From the NCBI RefSeq assembly GCF_011751745.2, contig NZ_CP061170.1, forward strand, positions 744,001-808,000: 64,000 nt of DNA, in the 5' to 3' direction. This document shows positions 44,878-54,878 of this stretch, piece after piece. The stretch is from Paramicrobacterium fandaimingii (GTDB lineage: Bacteria; Actinomycetota; Actinomycetes; Actinomycetales; Microbacteriaceae). A program made the position numbers and the translations under genes. The stretch's first letter is position 1. Each line of letters begins with the position of its first letter. Under the pieces are notes generated by a model, which saw nothing but the letters and a program-made list of their open reading frames with translations, was not told the origin of the DNA and did no database searches.

Positions 44878-47800
44878 ATGAAGGGGTGGCTTCGTGGCCG
44901 AAAGGTCACGGCATCCGTTGTCGTCGCATCCCTCATTGTCGCTGTCCCCGTGACATTCGCCGTGCTGCACCCCGGTTACCCCGCCTCAGACGTCGATCTC
45001 GAGGCGCGAGACGTGTGGGTGACGAACGGCAAAGAGCTGCTCGCCGGGCGTCTCAACAAGCAGATTGAAGAGCTGGATGCGTCGGTGGCGACGCTCGCCA
45101 ACGACATCAACATCTTTCAAGACGGCGATCTGGCGCTTCTTCACGATCGCGTCTCGTCGACGGTGCAGACGATCGATGCGGCGTATACGACACTCGGCAA
45201 CAGTGCCGACCTGCCCCCAGGCGCCGAGCTCGCGTATGGGGGAGGGCGCCTTGCCGTTCTCGAACCAGACAGCGGGAGCCTCTGGATCACAACCGTCGCC
45301 GGCGGCCTCGACTTCACGACGGTGAACAACGACCCGCTCCTGAAACTCGGGCCGGATGCCGCGATTGCCGTGTCGAAGGAGGGCGAGGTCTTCGCCGCAT
45401 CCCCGACTGATGGTGTGCTCTATTCGTACCCGCCAACCGGAGGCAAGCCAAGCGAGCAGCAGATTCCGTCGAGCGAGAGCTATCAGCTGACGGCGGCGGG
45501 CGAGACCCCCGCGCTGTTCGACGGCGATGCGAACCGGGTGATCTTTCCCGGCTCGGACCCCATCGAGCTGCCGTCAACGGGCGTCAAGCTTCAGCAGTCC
45601 TCTGCCGATCCAGGCGAGGTTCTCGTCGCGGGCGGCGATTCCCTCATGGCCGTTCCGCTGAACGGCGACGAGGTGATCGAACTCGACGCAGAGATCACCT
45701 CGCCCGCCCAGAATGCCGATGCGGTGGCAGCGCCCGTGAATCTTGAGGGATGCTGGCACGCCGCGTGGGCGTCGGGAAGCCGGTACCTGGCGAAGTGCGA
45801 CGGTGCCGGTGCCACACACGAAGAGATCGAGCCGTCGACAGCGGGCGCCGAGCTGGTGTTCCGCGTCAACAGGGACGTCATTGCCCTCAACAACCTGCAG
45901 ACCGGTGACTCGTGGCTTGTCACCGAGAACATGCGCCTCGTGCACAACTGGGAAGATGTCACACCGCCCGAAGAAGACGACGGCGAAGAGGGCGACGAGA
46001 AGTCGTCTGTTAAATCTTTCGAAGACACCCTTGCCGAACGCACAGATCAGAACCGCCCGCCGATCGCCAATGATGACGAACTCGGGGTTCGGCCCGAGCG
46101 CACGACTGTCTTGCCGCTGCTGAGCAACGACACCGACCCTGACGGCGACGTGCTCACCATCACCGATATCAAGGGCTTCTCTGACAAGTGGGGAACGCTG
46201 CAGCACATCGACGGCGGACGCGCCCTTCAGTTCTCTCCGAAGGAAGGGATCGAAGCGGGGACCTTCTCGTTCCGCTACACCGTGAGCGATGGTCGCCCGG
46301 GCGGCATTGCCGAGGGCGCCGTCAACGTGACGGTTCGCCCGCCGGAGGTGAACGAACCGCCTGAGTCTGCGCGCGTGGGGGCCACCGTCGTCGACGCGGG
46401 GCAGACGATCACGTACGACGCGCTCGCCGACTGGTCTGACCCAGACGGCGACGACATCTACCTGGAATCGGCGGCATCGGATGCCGGCGACCGCGTGAGG
46501 TTCAACCCGGACGGTCGTGTCACCGTCACGCACACCTCGGGTCAGCTCGGGCCCCGCGACATCGTGTTCACGGTGTCTGATGGCCAAGAATCCGTGACGG
46601 GCACGTTCACCCTCGACGTCAAGTCAGCCGGGTCATCGAACCCCGTGGGCACACCGGACTTCGCGCAGACGTTTGTGGGCGAGGCTGTTGACGTTCATCC
46701 GCTCGACAACGACCTGTCGCCCTCGGGTGGGCAGCTTGAGCTGCTCGGCGCCGAAGCGCTCAAAGGCGCGATCTCGGTGGCCGTCGACACCGACCGCGGA
46801 ACCATCACGGCATCCGCGGGCAAGGCCGGGGCGTACTACGTGAAATATTCGCTCGGCGCGGGGGAGCGCACGAGCATTGGGCTGCTGCGAATCGACGTGA
46901 CAGAGAAGGCCGAGGCCGATCTCGCACCGGTTGCGGTTCGCGACACCGGCTACGTGCGCCCGGGCGAGCCCGCCTTGATTCCGGTGCTCGTGAACGACGT
47001 GTCACCGACAGGTGATGTGCTTGCCGTCAAGTCGATTGAAGCGACGGGCGACGCAGCGCAGCTGTCGATCGAGCTGCTGTCGCAGAGCATCATTCGTGTC
47101 ACCGCGACCGCCGCCGTGACCGGGCAGGTTCAGTTTCGCTACACGGTGTCTGACGGGCACAAAGAATCGACGACGACAGCAACCATCGTGATGGTTCCGC
47201 CGCTGTCGAAGCATCAGGCGCCGATCGCGGCTGACGACCACGTGCGCGTGCGTGCTGGAGACATCGCGAGCGTGCCGGTTCTCGACAACGACACACACCC
47301 GGACAACGCGGGAATGGCCGTCGAGCAGGAGCTCGTGCAGGGTGCAGACAAGGGGCTCGCCTTCGTCACGGACGACAAGGTGAGGTACCAAGCGCCCGCT
47401 GAGGCAGGCGTCTACACGGCCGTGTACACGGTCATTGACGACTTCGGGCAGAAGGCGACAGCATCCGTCACGTTCACCGTTGTGGGCATGGACGAAGACA
47501 CAAACCAGGCGCCGACTGCCAAGACGCTCACCACACGTGTCTTTGCAGGCAGCTCCGTCGACATTGAGATTCCGCTTGAGGGACTCGACCCCGACGGCGA
47601 TTCGGTCGTGTACGACGGTCTGGCGAGTGCGCCGATCTTGGGCGCGGTGCGCAATGAGAAGAGCACGAGCTTCTCGTATGTCGCCGGATCGATGGAACTT
47701 GGCACCGACACATTCACCTACAAGATCAAGGACGTGCTGGGCGCCACTGCCGTCGGCACGATCAAGATCGCGGTGATCCCCCGGCCGGAGCAGGCGATGA

Positions 47801-50151
47801 GCCCCGTGGCGGTTGACGACGCCATCGAGGTGAAGCCCGGCCGGGTCGCATCGGTGCCCGTGCTGAAGAACGACTCTGACCCGAACCAGTACTCGTTCGC
47901 GCTCGACAAGAAGCTCGAAGACGTGCCCGAAGACGTCGAGGCAACGGTCGACGGCGAAAGCATTGTGATCGAGGCCCCCGACGTCGAGATGACGTTTGCG
48001 CTGCGCTATACGATTCGCAACGAGAAGGGCGGGTTCGACTCTGCCTATGTGATGGTGCGCGTCAGCGAGAAGGCGACGATTCAGCCGCCGGGCGTGGCAG
48101 ACCAGACCGTGGAGCAAGACGAGGTGATCGGCAAGGAAACCGTCGACATCGACATCTACGATGGCGCGACGAACCCCGGTGGTCGAGTCTCTGACCTCAC
48201 CGCATCGCTCGAGGGCCCGAACGCAGACCAGGCGCAGATTCTCGAGAACGGCAAGGTGCGGGTCACTCTCGGTGACACGCGCATGGCAATCACGTTCCGA
48301 CTCACCAATGACACGGACAAGCTGAGCTCTGCCGCGTTCATCGTTGTGCCTCCGTACTCCGACGGGCAGCCGCCGCGGCTGCGAGAGGATCTGCCCGAGC
48401 AGATCGTCGATATGAACGACACGAAGGAGTGGAAGCTCGACGACATCGCGTATTCGCCGTCGGGCAAAGACATTGAGATCACCGGGGCCGACGGGGTGAG
48501 TGCGTCGCGCGGCGACGGCAAACCATCGTTCGTCGACGAAAAGACGCTGAGATTCACTCCGATCAAGGATTACCGAGGGCCGGCGTCGATCAGCTTTGAG
48601 GTGACGGACGGCACGTCGACGGGCACGACGATGCTTGTGCTGCCGATCACTGTCGGCGACCCCAACTTCGAAGACATCCCGCCAACGTTCACGCCGCCGT
48701 CGATCACGATCGAGGCCGGGGAGGACCCCGTCTCGTTCGATCTGCGCAGTGCGGCGTCGCACCCGAACCCCGACGTCACCGACCAGATCACGTTCAGCGA
48801 TCTGCGCGGTCAAGGCAATGGCATCCAAGGGAACCTCAGTGGGTCAGAGCTCTCGGTGCAGGCGCCGTTCGGAACGACGCCCGGAACGTCTGTGACCCTG
48901 GGCGTCACAATGTCGTTCAAAGATTTCGACGTTGACGGGCAGATCACCGTGACGGTTGTGTCGTCGACGCGGCCGATGCCTGTCGCCGTCGACCATGTGA
49001 ACAATGACGCCCGCAAGGGCAAGAGCTACACGATCGATGCGCTCGCGGGAGCGTTCAATCCGTTCCCCGGGGAAGACCTCACGATCGTGAATGCCGAGCT
49101 GGACTCCGGCGATGCACAAGTGAGCACAGACGGCACGACGGTGACGGTGAAGACCGGCCCGGCGAAGAGCCAGGAGATCAGCGTTCTCTATACGATTCAG
49201 GATGCTACCGGGGACAAGCACAGGCGTTCGACGGCGCGCATCACCGTCGTTGTGAAGGACGTGCCCGATGCGCCGCCAGCACCGAGCGTCTCGGCGAGCG
49301 ATAGCAACACGAGGGTCGTCGTCACGGGGTCGCCCGCAGACAACGGCTCGGCGATCAAGAGCTACACGGTGAAGCGCAGCGATGGGGACACCAGAACCTG
49401 TCAAGCCGGTGTTGCATGTTCGATGTCGGCGAAGAACGGCACGTCGTACTCGTTCCGCGTCATGGCGACGAATGGCGTAGGAGACAGTTCATGGTCCCCT
49501 GCGTCGAAGAGCGTGACGCCCTATGGTGTGCCCGGCGCACCCCGCTCAACCGACATCGACAAGCAGGGGGACTGGGCGAGCACCCCGGTGACGATGCGCT
49601 GGGCCACGCCGAACGACACCGGCGGGAAGATCACCACATACGAGTGGCAGGTTCGTGGAAGCGGCAGCGACAGCGGGTCGACAACGAGCACATCTGCGAA
49701 GAGCAAGAGCATGCCAGCGGGTACCTACAACTTCAGGGTGCGTGCGTGTTCGCCCGCAGGCTGTGGCTCATGGACTGGGTCGGGGAACGTCGTCATCAAG
49801 AACGAACCACCACCACCGCCGCCGGACCCGGTTGTTACCCACGTCTATGGCGTCGATGGGCCCAAAACGCGCTGCTGGCAAGGCAACTGCTCGACCGGTA
49901 CATACCGCATCGCGATCGCCTGGAAGCACTTCACGAGTGGCACGTATCAGGTTCATGCCGAGTATTGCCGAGACGGCGATTGGTCGGCTGTCGCTGACAG
50001 CTGGTACAACGTCAAAATGGACAAGGACGGCAAGGAAGAGAGCAAGATCTCGGCCTGGATTCAGCCCGACCTCTCTCGATGCGGTATTCGAGTGAAAATT
50101 CGCCAGAACGGGTCGCTGGTTTACACGAGCCCAGGTTTTTCGTTCCCCTGA
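44878..50151 (+). CDS. Giant membrane-anchored Ig-like/FN3 repeat protein
   Basis: About 1757 residues from ATG 44878; in-frame GTGs at 44869 and 44833 are alternatives. A basic N-terminus (MKGWLRGRK) and one helix anchor it; it has no lipobox or LPXTG motif. Residues ~35-360 look like a beta-propeller-type domain, followed by an acidic linker (EEDDGEEGDE). About eleven Ig/cadherin-like repeats of ~97 residues then start near bases 46051, 46351, 46634, 46924, 47218, 47506, 47798, 48082, 48364, 48673 and 48967, many with NDTDPDGD-like loops. Two FN3 domains (from ~49264 and ~49525) and a Cys-containing C-terminal cap follow. It should be a long rod outside the membrane. The phospho-signalling genes upstream and MoxR/DUF58 genes downstream suggest regulated assembly. 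Confidence 0.85.
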   Translation: MKGWLRGRKVTASVVVASLIVAVPVTFAVLHPGYPASDVDLEARDVWVTNGKELLAGRLNKQIEELDASVATLANDINIFQDGDLALLHDRVSSTVQTIDAAYTTLGNSADLPPGAELAYGGGRLAVLEPDSGSLWITTVAGGLDFTTVNNDPLLKLGPDAAIAVSKEGEVFAASPTDGVLYSYPPTGGKPSEQQIPSSESYQLTAAGETPALFDGDANRVIFPGSDPIELPSTGVKLQQSSADPGEVLVAGGDSLMAVPLNGDEVIELDAEITSPAQNADAVAAPVNLEGCWHAAWASGSRYLAKCDGAGATHEEIEPSTAGAELVFRVNRDVIALNNLQTGDSWLVTENMRLVHNWEDVTPPEEDDGEEGDEKSSVKSFEDTLAERTDQNRPPIANDDELGVRPERTTVLPLLSNDTDPDGDVLTITDIKGFSDKWGTLQHIDGGRALQFSPKEGIEAGTFSFRYTVSDGRPGGIAEGAVNVTVRPPEVNEPPESARVGATVVDAGQTITYDALADWSDPDGDDIYLESAASDAGDRVRFNPDGRVTVTHTSGQLGPRDIVFTVSDGQESVTGTFTLDVKSAGSSNPVGTPDFAQTFVGEAVDVHPLDNDLSPSGGQLELLGAEALKGAISVAVDTDRGTITASAGKAGAYYVKYSLGAGERTSIGLLRIDVTEKAEADLAPVAVRDTGYVRPGEPALIPVLVNDVSPTGDVLAVKSIEATGDAAQLSIELLSQSIIRVTATAAVTGQVQFRYTVSDGHKESTTTATIVMVPPLSKHQAPIAADDHVRVRAGDIASVPVLDNDTHPDNAGMAVEQELVQGADKGLAFVTDDKVRYQAPAEAGVYTAVYTVIDDFGQKATASVTFTVVGMDEDTNQAPTAKTLTTRVFAGSSVDIEIPLEGLDPDGDSVVYDGLASAPILGAVRNEKSTSFSYVAGSMELGTDTFTYKIKDVLGATAVGTIKIAVIPRPEQAMSPVAVDDAIEVKPGRVASVPVLKNDSDPNQYSFALDKKLEDVPEDVEATVDGESIVIEAPDVEMTFALRYTIRNEKGGFDSAYVMVRVSEKATIQPPGVADQTVEQDEVIGKETVDIDIYDGATNPGGRVSDLTASLEGPNADQAQILENGKVRVTLGDTRMAITFRLTNDTDKLSSAAFIVVPPYSDGQPPRLREDLPEQIVDMNDTKEWKLDDIAYSPSGKDIEITGADGVSASRGDGKPSFVDEKTLRFTPIKDYRGPASISFEVTDGTSTGTTMLVLPITVGDPNFEDIPPTFTPPSITIEAGEDPVSFDLRSAASHPNPDVTDQITFSDLRGQGNGIQGNLSGSELSVQAPFGTTPGTSVTLGVTMSFKDFDVDGQITVTVVSSTRPMPVAVDHVNNDARKGKSYTIDALAGAFNPFPGEDLTIVNAELDSGDAQVSTDGTTVTVKTGPAKSQEISVLYTIQDATGDKHRRSTARITVVVKDVPDAPPAPSVSASDSNTRVVVTGSPADNGSAIKSYTVKRSDGDTRTCQAGVACSMSAKNGTSYSFRVMATNGVGDSSWSPASKSVTPYGVPGAPRSTDIDKQGDWASTPVTMRWATPNDTGGKITTYEWQVRGSGSDSGSTTSTSAKSKSMPAGTYNFRVRACSPAGCGSWTGSGNVVIKNEPPPPPPDPVVTHVYGVDGPKTRCWQGNCSTGTYRIAIAWKHFTSGTYQVHAEYCRDGDWSAVADSWYNVKMDKDGKEESKISAWIQPDLSRCGIRVKIRQNGSLVYTSPGFSFP

Positions 50152-50188
50152 TGGCGACGAACTGCACGGTAACGAGTTGAGGAGACAG

Positions 50189-51157
50189 GTGGAGATTACA
50201 CAGGAGCAGGCGGACTGGTTCAAGGGCGCCTTCACGAGCCTCGTCGACAACGTCGATAAGGCGATCGTCGGCAAGCAGGAGGTCATCAGGCTCGTCATTG
50301 CGTCGTTGCTGACCGGCGGCCACGTGCTGCTCGAGGACTACCCCGGAACGGGTAAGACCGTGCTGGCGAAATCCCTTGCGAACACGCTCGAGGGCGCAAG
50401 CTCCCGCATCCAGTTCACTCCCGACCTGCTGCCGAGCGACGTCACCGGCGTCACCATCTACAACCAGCAGACGCACGTCTTCGAGTTTCACAAGGGGCCG
50501 ATCTTCGCGCAGATCGTGCTGGCCGACGAAATCAACCGCGCATCGCCCAAAACGCAGAGCGCCCTGCTCGAGGTGATGGAGGAAGGTCTCGTCACCGTCG
50601 ACGGCGAGACGCATCCTGTCGGAAGCCCATTCATGGTGATCGCGACGCAGAACCCGGTTGAGCAGTCGGGAACGTACAAGCTCCCTGAGGCTCAGCTCGA
50701 CCGCTTTCTCGTGAAGACCTCGTTGGGCTACCCCGACCGCGACACGAGCGTCAACCTGCTCATGGACGCGGCAAACCGGTCGCGGGCGTCGAGCGTTGAG
50801 GCGATCATCAACGCCGAGTCGGTGAACGCCATGATCGACCTCGCCGGGCAGGTGCACGTGGAGCGCTCGATCATGGAGTACATCACCGACATCATTCAGG
50901 CGACGCGCGCAGACAAGGATGCCGCGCTCGGGGTGAGCATGCGCGGTGCGCTGTCACTTGCGCGCATCGTCAAGGTGTGGGCGCTCAGCCAGGGCCGCAC
51001 CTATGCCACGCCGGACGATGTGAATACTCTCGCCGTTCCCGTGCTCGCGCACCGACTGCTGATGGACCCGGAGTCGGAGTTTGCCGGCACCACCGCAGAG
51101 CAGGTCATCGACCGCATCCTTCTCTCAGTCACTCCGCCGGCGTACCGCGCAGCATGA
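50189..51157 (+). CDS. MoxR-family AAA+ ATPase
   Basis: The 322-residue cytoplasmic ATPase has Walker A DYPGTGKT, Walker B IVLADEINRA and the sensor region ATQNPVEQSGTYKLPEAQLDRF, typical of the MoxR group. Such ATPases act as chaperones, often with DUF58 or vWA partners. The GTG at 50189 is chosen, with GAGGAG 5 bases upstream; an in-frame TTG at 50177 would overlap that site. It starts 37 bases after the giant surface-protein gene and overlaps the DUF58 gene by 4 bases. Confidence 0.92.
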   Translation: MEITQEQADWFKGAFTSLVDNVDKAIVGKQEVIRLVIASLLTGGHVLLEDYPGTGKTVLAKSLANTLEGASSRIQFTPDLLPSDVTGVTIYNQQTHVFEFHKGPIFAQIVLADEINRASPKTQSALLEVMEEGLVTVDGETHPVGSPFMVIATQNPVEQSGTYKLPEAQLDRFLVKTSLGYPDRDTSVNLLMDAANRSRASSVEAIINAESVNAMIDLAGQVHVERSIMEYITDIIQATRADKDAALGVSMRGALSLARIVKVWALSQGRTYATPDDVNTLAVPVLAHRLLMDPESEFAGTTAEQVIDRILLSVTPPAYRAA

Positions 51158-52440
51158 CAACGACCGTCGAGCACGAAAGCCCGCAGTCGACGACCAGGAT
51201 GTCGCCGCTGCGGAACCGTGCTGCGACGACGACTCAGAGAGTCAGGCAGGGGCTCGCGACACTCGTCGTGCCGGTGACAGAGGCCGTGCACCCGTTCTTC
51301 GCCACCGTCAGTTCGACGGGATGGCTCGTTGCCATTGTGGGGATCGTGCTGCTTGCCGTCGGCCTTGTGCTCGGATGGGCCGAGGTGGTGTTTGTCGGGG
51401 CGACGCTCGTCGCCGCGTTCGTCATCGCAGCGCTGTTCACCATTGGCCGTTCGCGGTTCGCCGTCTCTGTGCGGCTGAACCCGCGTCGCGTCACGGTCGG
51501 GGAGCGCGCGGTCGGCGAGATGATCGTCACAAATACGGCGCAACGCAACTCACTGGCGACAACGTTCGAGTTGCCGGTCGGAGACGGTCTTGCCGTTTTC
51601 GACATTCCGGGGCTCGCTCCAGACGACGGATCGGAAGAGCTGTTTGCCGTACCGACGGCACATCGCGCGGTGATCATCGCCGGGCCCGCCCGCTCGGTGC
51701 GTGGCGATCGCCTTGGGCTGTTTCGCCGCAGCGTCGACTGGACAGACCCCATCGAGCTCTTTGTTCACCCGCGCGTCGTGCGACTGCACCCGACCGCCGC
51801 CGGGCTCGTGCGCGATCTCGAGGGCCAGATCACCAAGAAGATCACAAACAACGACCTCGCGTTTCATGCACTGCGTGACTACGTGCGCGGCGACGACGTG
51901 AGGTATGTGCACTGGCGCAGCTCCGCTCGCACGGGCCAGCTGATGGTGCGGCAGTTTGAAGAGTCGCGTCGCTCGCAGCTCACCATCGTGCACAGCACGA
52001 ACAAGCGCTATTACGCCAGTGAAGAAGAGTTTGAGACCGCTGTGTCTGTCACCGCGTCTATCGCGACCCAGGTGATCAGGGATGGTACGGAGATCAGCGT
52101 CGTCACCGAGGGGATGAGACTGCGCACCCACACGATGCAGGCGATGCTCGACGACACCTGCCGCATGCACGGGTTCGATTCGGACGAGTCGGCGCGCACC
52201 TTCGCCCGCGAAGCGACGAAACGGCTTCCGGACCCGAGCGTCGTCGTGATCGTGGCGGGGTCGATGATGGAGCCGTCAGACTACCGCAGCATCCAGAGGC
52301 TCTTTTCGGGCGAGGTTAACGTGATCGCCCTGCGCATCACCGAGGGCGGGCAGCCGCGCGTTCAAGACGTTGCGGGACTGCAGGTGTACACGATCGGCAC
52401 GCTGCGCGACCTTCCGCGCATCATGGAGAAGGCGCAGTGA
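51154..52440 (+). CDS. DUF58 domain membrane protein
   Basis: The 428-residue protein's ATG overlaps the MoxR stop. Two hydrophobic helices (~45-85) precede a beta-rich section and the DUF58 core: ALRDYVRGDDVRYVHWRSSA followed by LMVRQFEESRRSQL. DUF58 proteins are vWA-like partners of MoxR ATPases. The MoxR-DUF58-transglutaminase order is a widespread bacterial arrangement of poorly known function. The C-terminal ~110 residues look like the vWA-like fold. Confidence 0.9.
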   Translation: MTTTVEHESPQSTTRMSPLRNRAATTTQRVRQGLATLVVPVTEAVHPFFATVSSTGWLVAIVGIVLLAVGLVLGWAEVVFVGATLVAAFVIAALFTIGRSRFAVSVRLNPRRVTVGERAVGEMIVTNTAQRNSLATTFELPVGDGLAVFDIPGLAPDDGSEELFAVPTAHRAVIIAGPARSVRGDRLGLFRRSVDWTDPIELFVHPRVVRLHPTAAGLVRDLEGQITKKITNNDLAFHALRDYVRGDDVRYVHWRSSARTGQLMVRQFEESRRSQLTIVHSTNKRYYASEEEFETAVSVTASIATQVIRDGTEISVVTEGMRLRTHTMQAMLDDTCRMHGFDSDESARTFAREATKRLPDPSVVVIVAGSMMEPSDYRSIQRLFSGEVNVIALRITEGGQPRVQDVAGLQVYTIGTLRDLPRIMEKAQ

Positions 52441-54878
52441 GCGAGCGGCGCGCGGCGCGAAAATCGAAGCGGCAGGAGGGGCCCGCGTGGAGACGGGCGC
52501 TCAGCGGCGTCTTTTCGCGGACGCCGCGCGCCACGCGAACCGCATCACCGTCGATGCCAGGCACGGTCAGTGCGCAGACCTGGATTGACATCGCCGTCGT
52601 CGCGGGACTGATTCTTGTCGGCGCGCTCGGCTGGATGCCGGTGTTCGACGGGCGCGCGCACCTGCTCGCCACGGTCGGAGGGCTCGCCGTCGGGCTCGGC
52701 GTCGCGTGGTGCAGTCATCGGCTGCGTCTCAACGCGGTGACGACGCTGCTCATGCTGTTCATCGCCTACTTTCTCTTCGGCAGCGCCTTCGCGCTTTCGG
52801 GCGACGCCCTCTGGTTTGTGCTGCCGACCCTCGACACGGTGCGCGACCTCGCCGTCGGGGCGGTTTTCGGCTGGACCGACGTGGTGACGCTCGCTGCTCC
52901 GGTTGGCGCGCCGCCCCACCTCGTGGTTCTTCCCTACGTGCTGTCGTGCGTGCTCGGCGCGCTCAGCGGCATCCTGCTGATGCGGTGGCTTCCCACCCGC
53001 TATCGCACGCTGTGGCGCTGTGCCGCCTTGCTGCTGCTGCCGCTTGTCGCTTTTGTTCTGCCCGTCGTGCTCGGCACGCGGGAGCCGTACTTCCCCGCCG
53101 TCCGCGGCCTGATCTTCGCGGTGGTCGCGCTCATCTGGCTGGGCTGGCGTCGCCCCGAGGGAAAGAACATCAGCCTCTCTGAGAAGGCCGGCCTGCGGCG
53201 CGCCCGTGTGCTCGGCACCGCTGCTGTTGCCCTCGCGTCCGTCATCATCGGCGGGCTCGCGGCATCCATTCTTCTTCCCCCGGCGGAAAGCCGACTCGTC
53301 GTGCGCGACGAGGTGCAGCCTCCGTTCGACCCCGAGCAGTTCGCCAGCCCGCTCTCGGGCTACCGCATCTACACGAAGACCCTCAACGAGACCGACCTGC
53401 TGTCGGTGACAGGGCTCATTCCGGGCGATCGCATTCGCCTTGCCGTGATGGACACCTACGACGGGCACCTGTGGAACGTCGCCGGCCCCGAGCTCTCGAC
53501 AGACGGCTCGGGACTCTACGAGCTCAGCGGCTCGACTCTGCCGACCGCACCGCTCGCCGACATCGTCGACCAGCGCACCATCGACGTCGACGTCGTGGGC
53601 TATGCGGGCCCGTGGCTGCCCACCATGGGCGTTCCGGAGGTCATCGACCTCGCCGGGCTCGACCGCGAGCGGTCGTCTGGCTTCCGCTTCAACGCGGCGA
53701 CGGGCACGGCAGTGCTGATCGATGGTGTCACGACGCACGTCGAGTATTCGATGCGCAGCGGCATTCAGGCGGTTCCCGGCGACGAGTCGCTCATCGACAC
53801 CCCCGTGGCGTCCGTCGGAATGCCGCCCGTCGAGAAAGTCCCTGACATCGTTGTCGCGACGGCGAAAGAGTACGCGGGTGCCGCCGAATCGCCCATCGAA
53901 CAGCTGCGCGCCATTGAGTCGGCACTCGTGACCAACGGCTACCTCAGCCACGGTCGAGAGACGGATGCCGCGTCATCGCGCGCCGGTCACGGAGCCGACC
54001 GCATGGAAGAGCTGTTCACACGAACGCAGCTGATCGGCGACGAAGAGCAGTATGCATCGGCGATGGCGCTCATGGCCCGGAGCTTCGGCTACCCCGCCCG
54101 CGTCGTCATGGGCTTCGCCCCGAAGACGATCATCGAGGGCTCCCCGACGACGGTGACGGGCGACGACGTGACGGCCTGGGTCGAGGTGCCGTTCGAGGGC
54201 GTCGGCTGGATTCCGTTCTTCCCCACGCCAGACGAGACCGAGATTCCACAGGAGCAGAACCCCAAGCCGCAGAGCGAGCCTCAGCCGCAGGTGCGGCAGC
54301 CACCGCGCTCAGAGAAGCGCCCAGACGACCTGCTGACCGACAGCGAGATCGACGACAAGAAAGACAAAGAAGACGAGAACGCCTTCGCTCTTCCCGGCTG
54401 GGCCATCGCGATCATCGCAACGGTGGGCGGCCTTCTTCTGCTGTACCTCGTGCCGTTTGTGATCATCGCCCTGATCAAGCGCCGCCGCGTCAAGCGCCGC
54501 CGCCGGGCCGGCCAGCCGCACGCCCGAGCGTCTGGCGCCTGGGATGAGTTTCTCGACAGGCATTCCGAACTCGGGTACGAGGTGCCGGTTCGAACCCGCG
54601 CGGGCGTCATCGATGCGCTTTCGGTGCAGAGAGGCACGGATGCCGCGGCGACGGCCACGCTCGACCGCATGGCGTTCGACGCCGACGCCGCCGTCTTCGC
54701 CGATGGAGAGGCCGCAGACGAGACGATCGACCGGCTGTGGACGCAGACAGACGAGCAGGCTCGGCTCTCGGCACGGGCGGTAAGCTGGTGGCGACGTCAG
54801 GTGAGCCGATTCCGGGTCAGTCGTGCGCGACGAGCTCCAAAGCGGCCGACGGTGTCGAGGAGGAAAGATGAGCGCTGA
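52437..54878 (+). CDS. TgpA-like transglutaminase-fold membrane protein, catalytic triad replaced
   Basis: The 813-residue protein's GTG overlaps the DUF58 stop. The N-terminus is basic, then six to seven helices (~45-285) lead to an outside region of ~330 residues. It contains a transglutaminase-like core (DEEQYASAMALMARSFGYPA then RVVMGF). The usual Cys of GxCEHFA is Glu536, the His of HAWxEV is Thr579 and the Asp of FDPTP is Phe595, so the core is almost certainly not catalytic. A Pro/Gln-rich linker, one more helix (~655-675) and a ~130-residue cytoplasmic tail follow. It may bind the surface protein rather than crosslink it. Confidence 0.85.
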   Translation: MSERRAARKSKRQEGPAWRRALSGVFSRTPRATRTASPSMPGTVSAQTWIDIAVVAGLILVGALGWMPVFDGRAHLLATVGGLAVGLGVAWCSHRLRLNAVTTLLMLFIAYFLFGSAFALSGDALWFVLPTLDTVRDLAVGAVFGWTDVVTLAAPVGAPPHLVVLPYVLSCVLGALSGILLMRWLPTRYRTLWRCAALLLLPLVAFVLPVVLGTREPYFPAVRGLIFAVVALIWLGWRRPEGKNISLSEKAGLRRARVLGTAAVALASVIIGGLAASILLPPAESRLVVRDEVQPPFDPEQFASPLSGYRIYTKTLNETDLLSVTGLIPGDRIRLAVMDTYDGHLWNVAGPELSTDGSGLYELSGSTLPTAPLADIVDQRTIDVDVVGYAGPWLPTMGVPEVIDLAGLDRERSSGFRFNAATGTAVLIDGVTTHVEYSMRSGIQAVPGDESLIDTPVASVGMPPVEKVPDIVVATAKEYAGAAESPIEQLRAIESALVTNGYLSHGRETDAASSRAGHGADRMEELFTRTQLIGDEEQYASAMALMARSFGYPARVVMGFAPKTIIEGSPTTVTGDDVTAWVEVPFEGVGWIPFFPTPDETEIPQEQNPKPQSEPQPQVRQPPRSEKRPDDLLTDSEIDDKKDKEDENAFALPGWAIAIIATVGGLLLLYLVPFVIIALIKRRRVKRRRRAGQPHARASGAWDEFLDRHSELGYEVPVRTRAGVIDALSVQRGTDAAATATLDRMAFDADAAVFADGEAADETIDRLWTQTDEQARLSARAVSWWRRQVSRFRVSRARRAPKRPTVSRRKDER

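Noticed and set aside
54585..54605. tRNA-like T-loop string GGTTCGAACCC
   Set aside because: It lies within the transglutaminase-fold coding region and has no acceptor or anticodon arms around it. No tRNA gene was found in the window.
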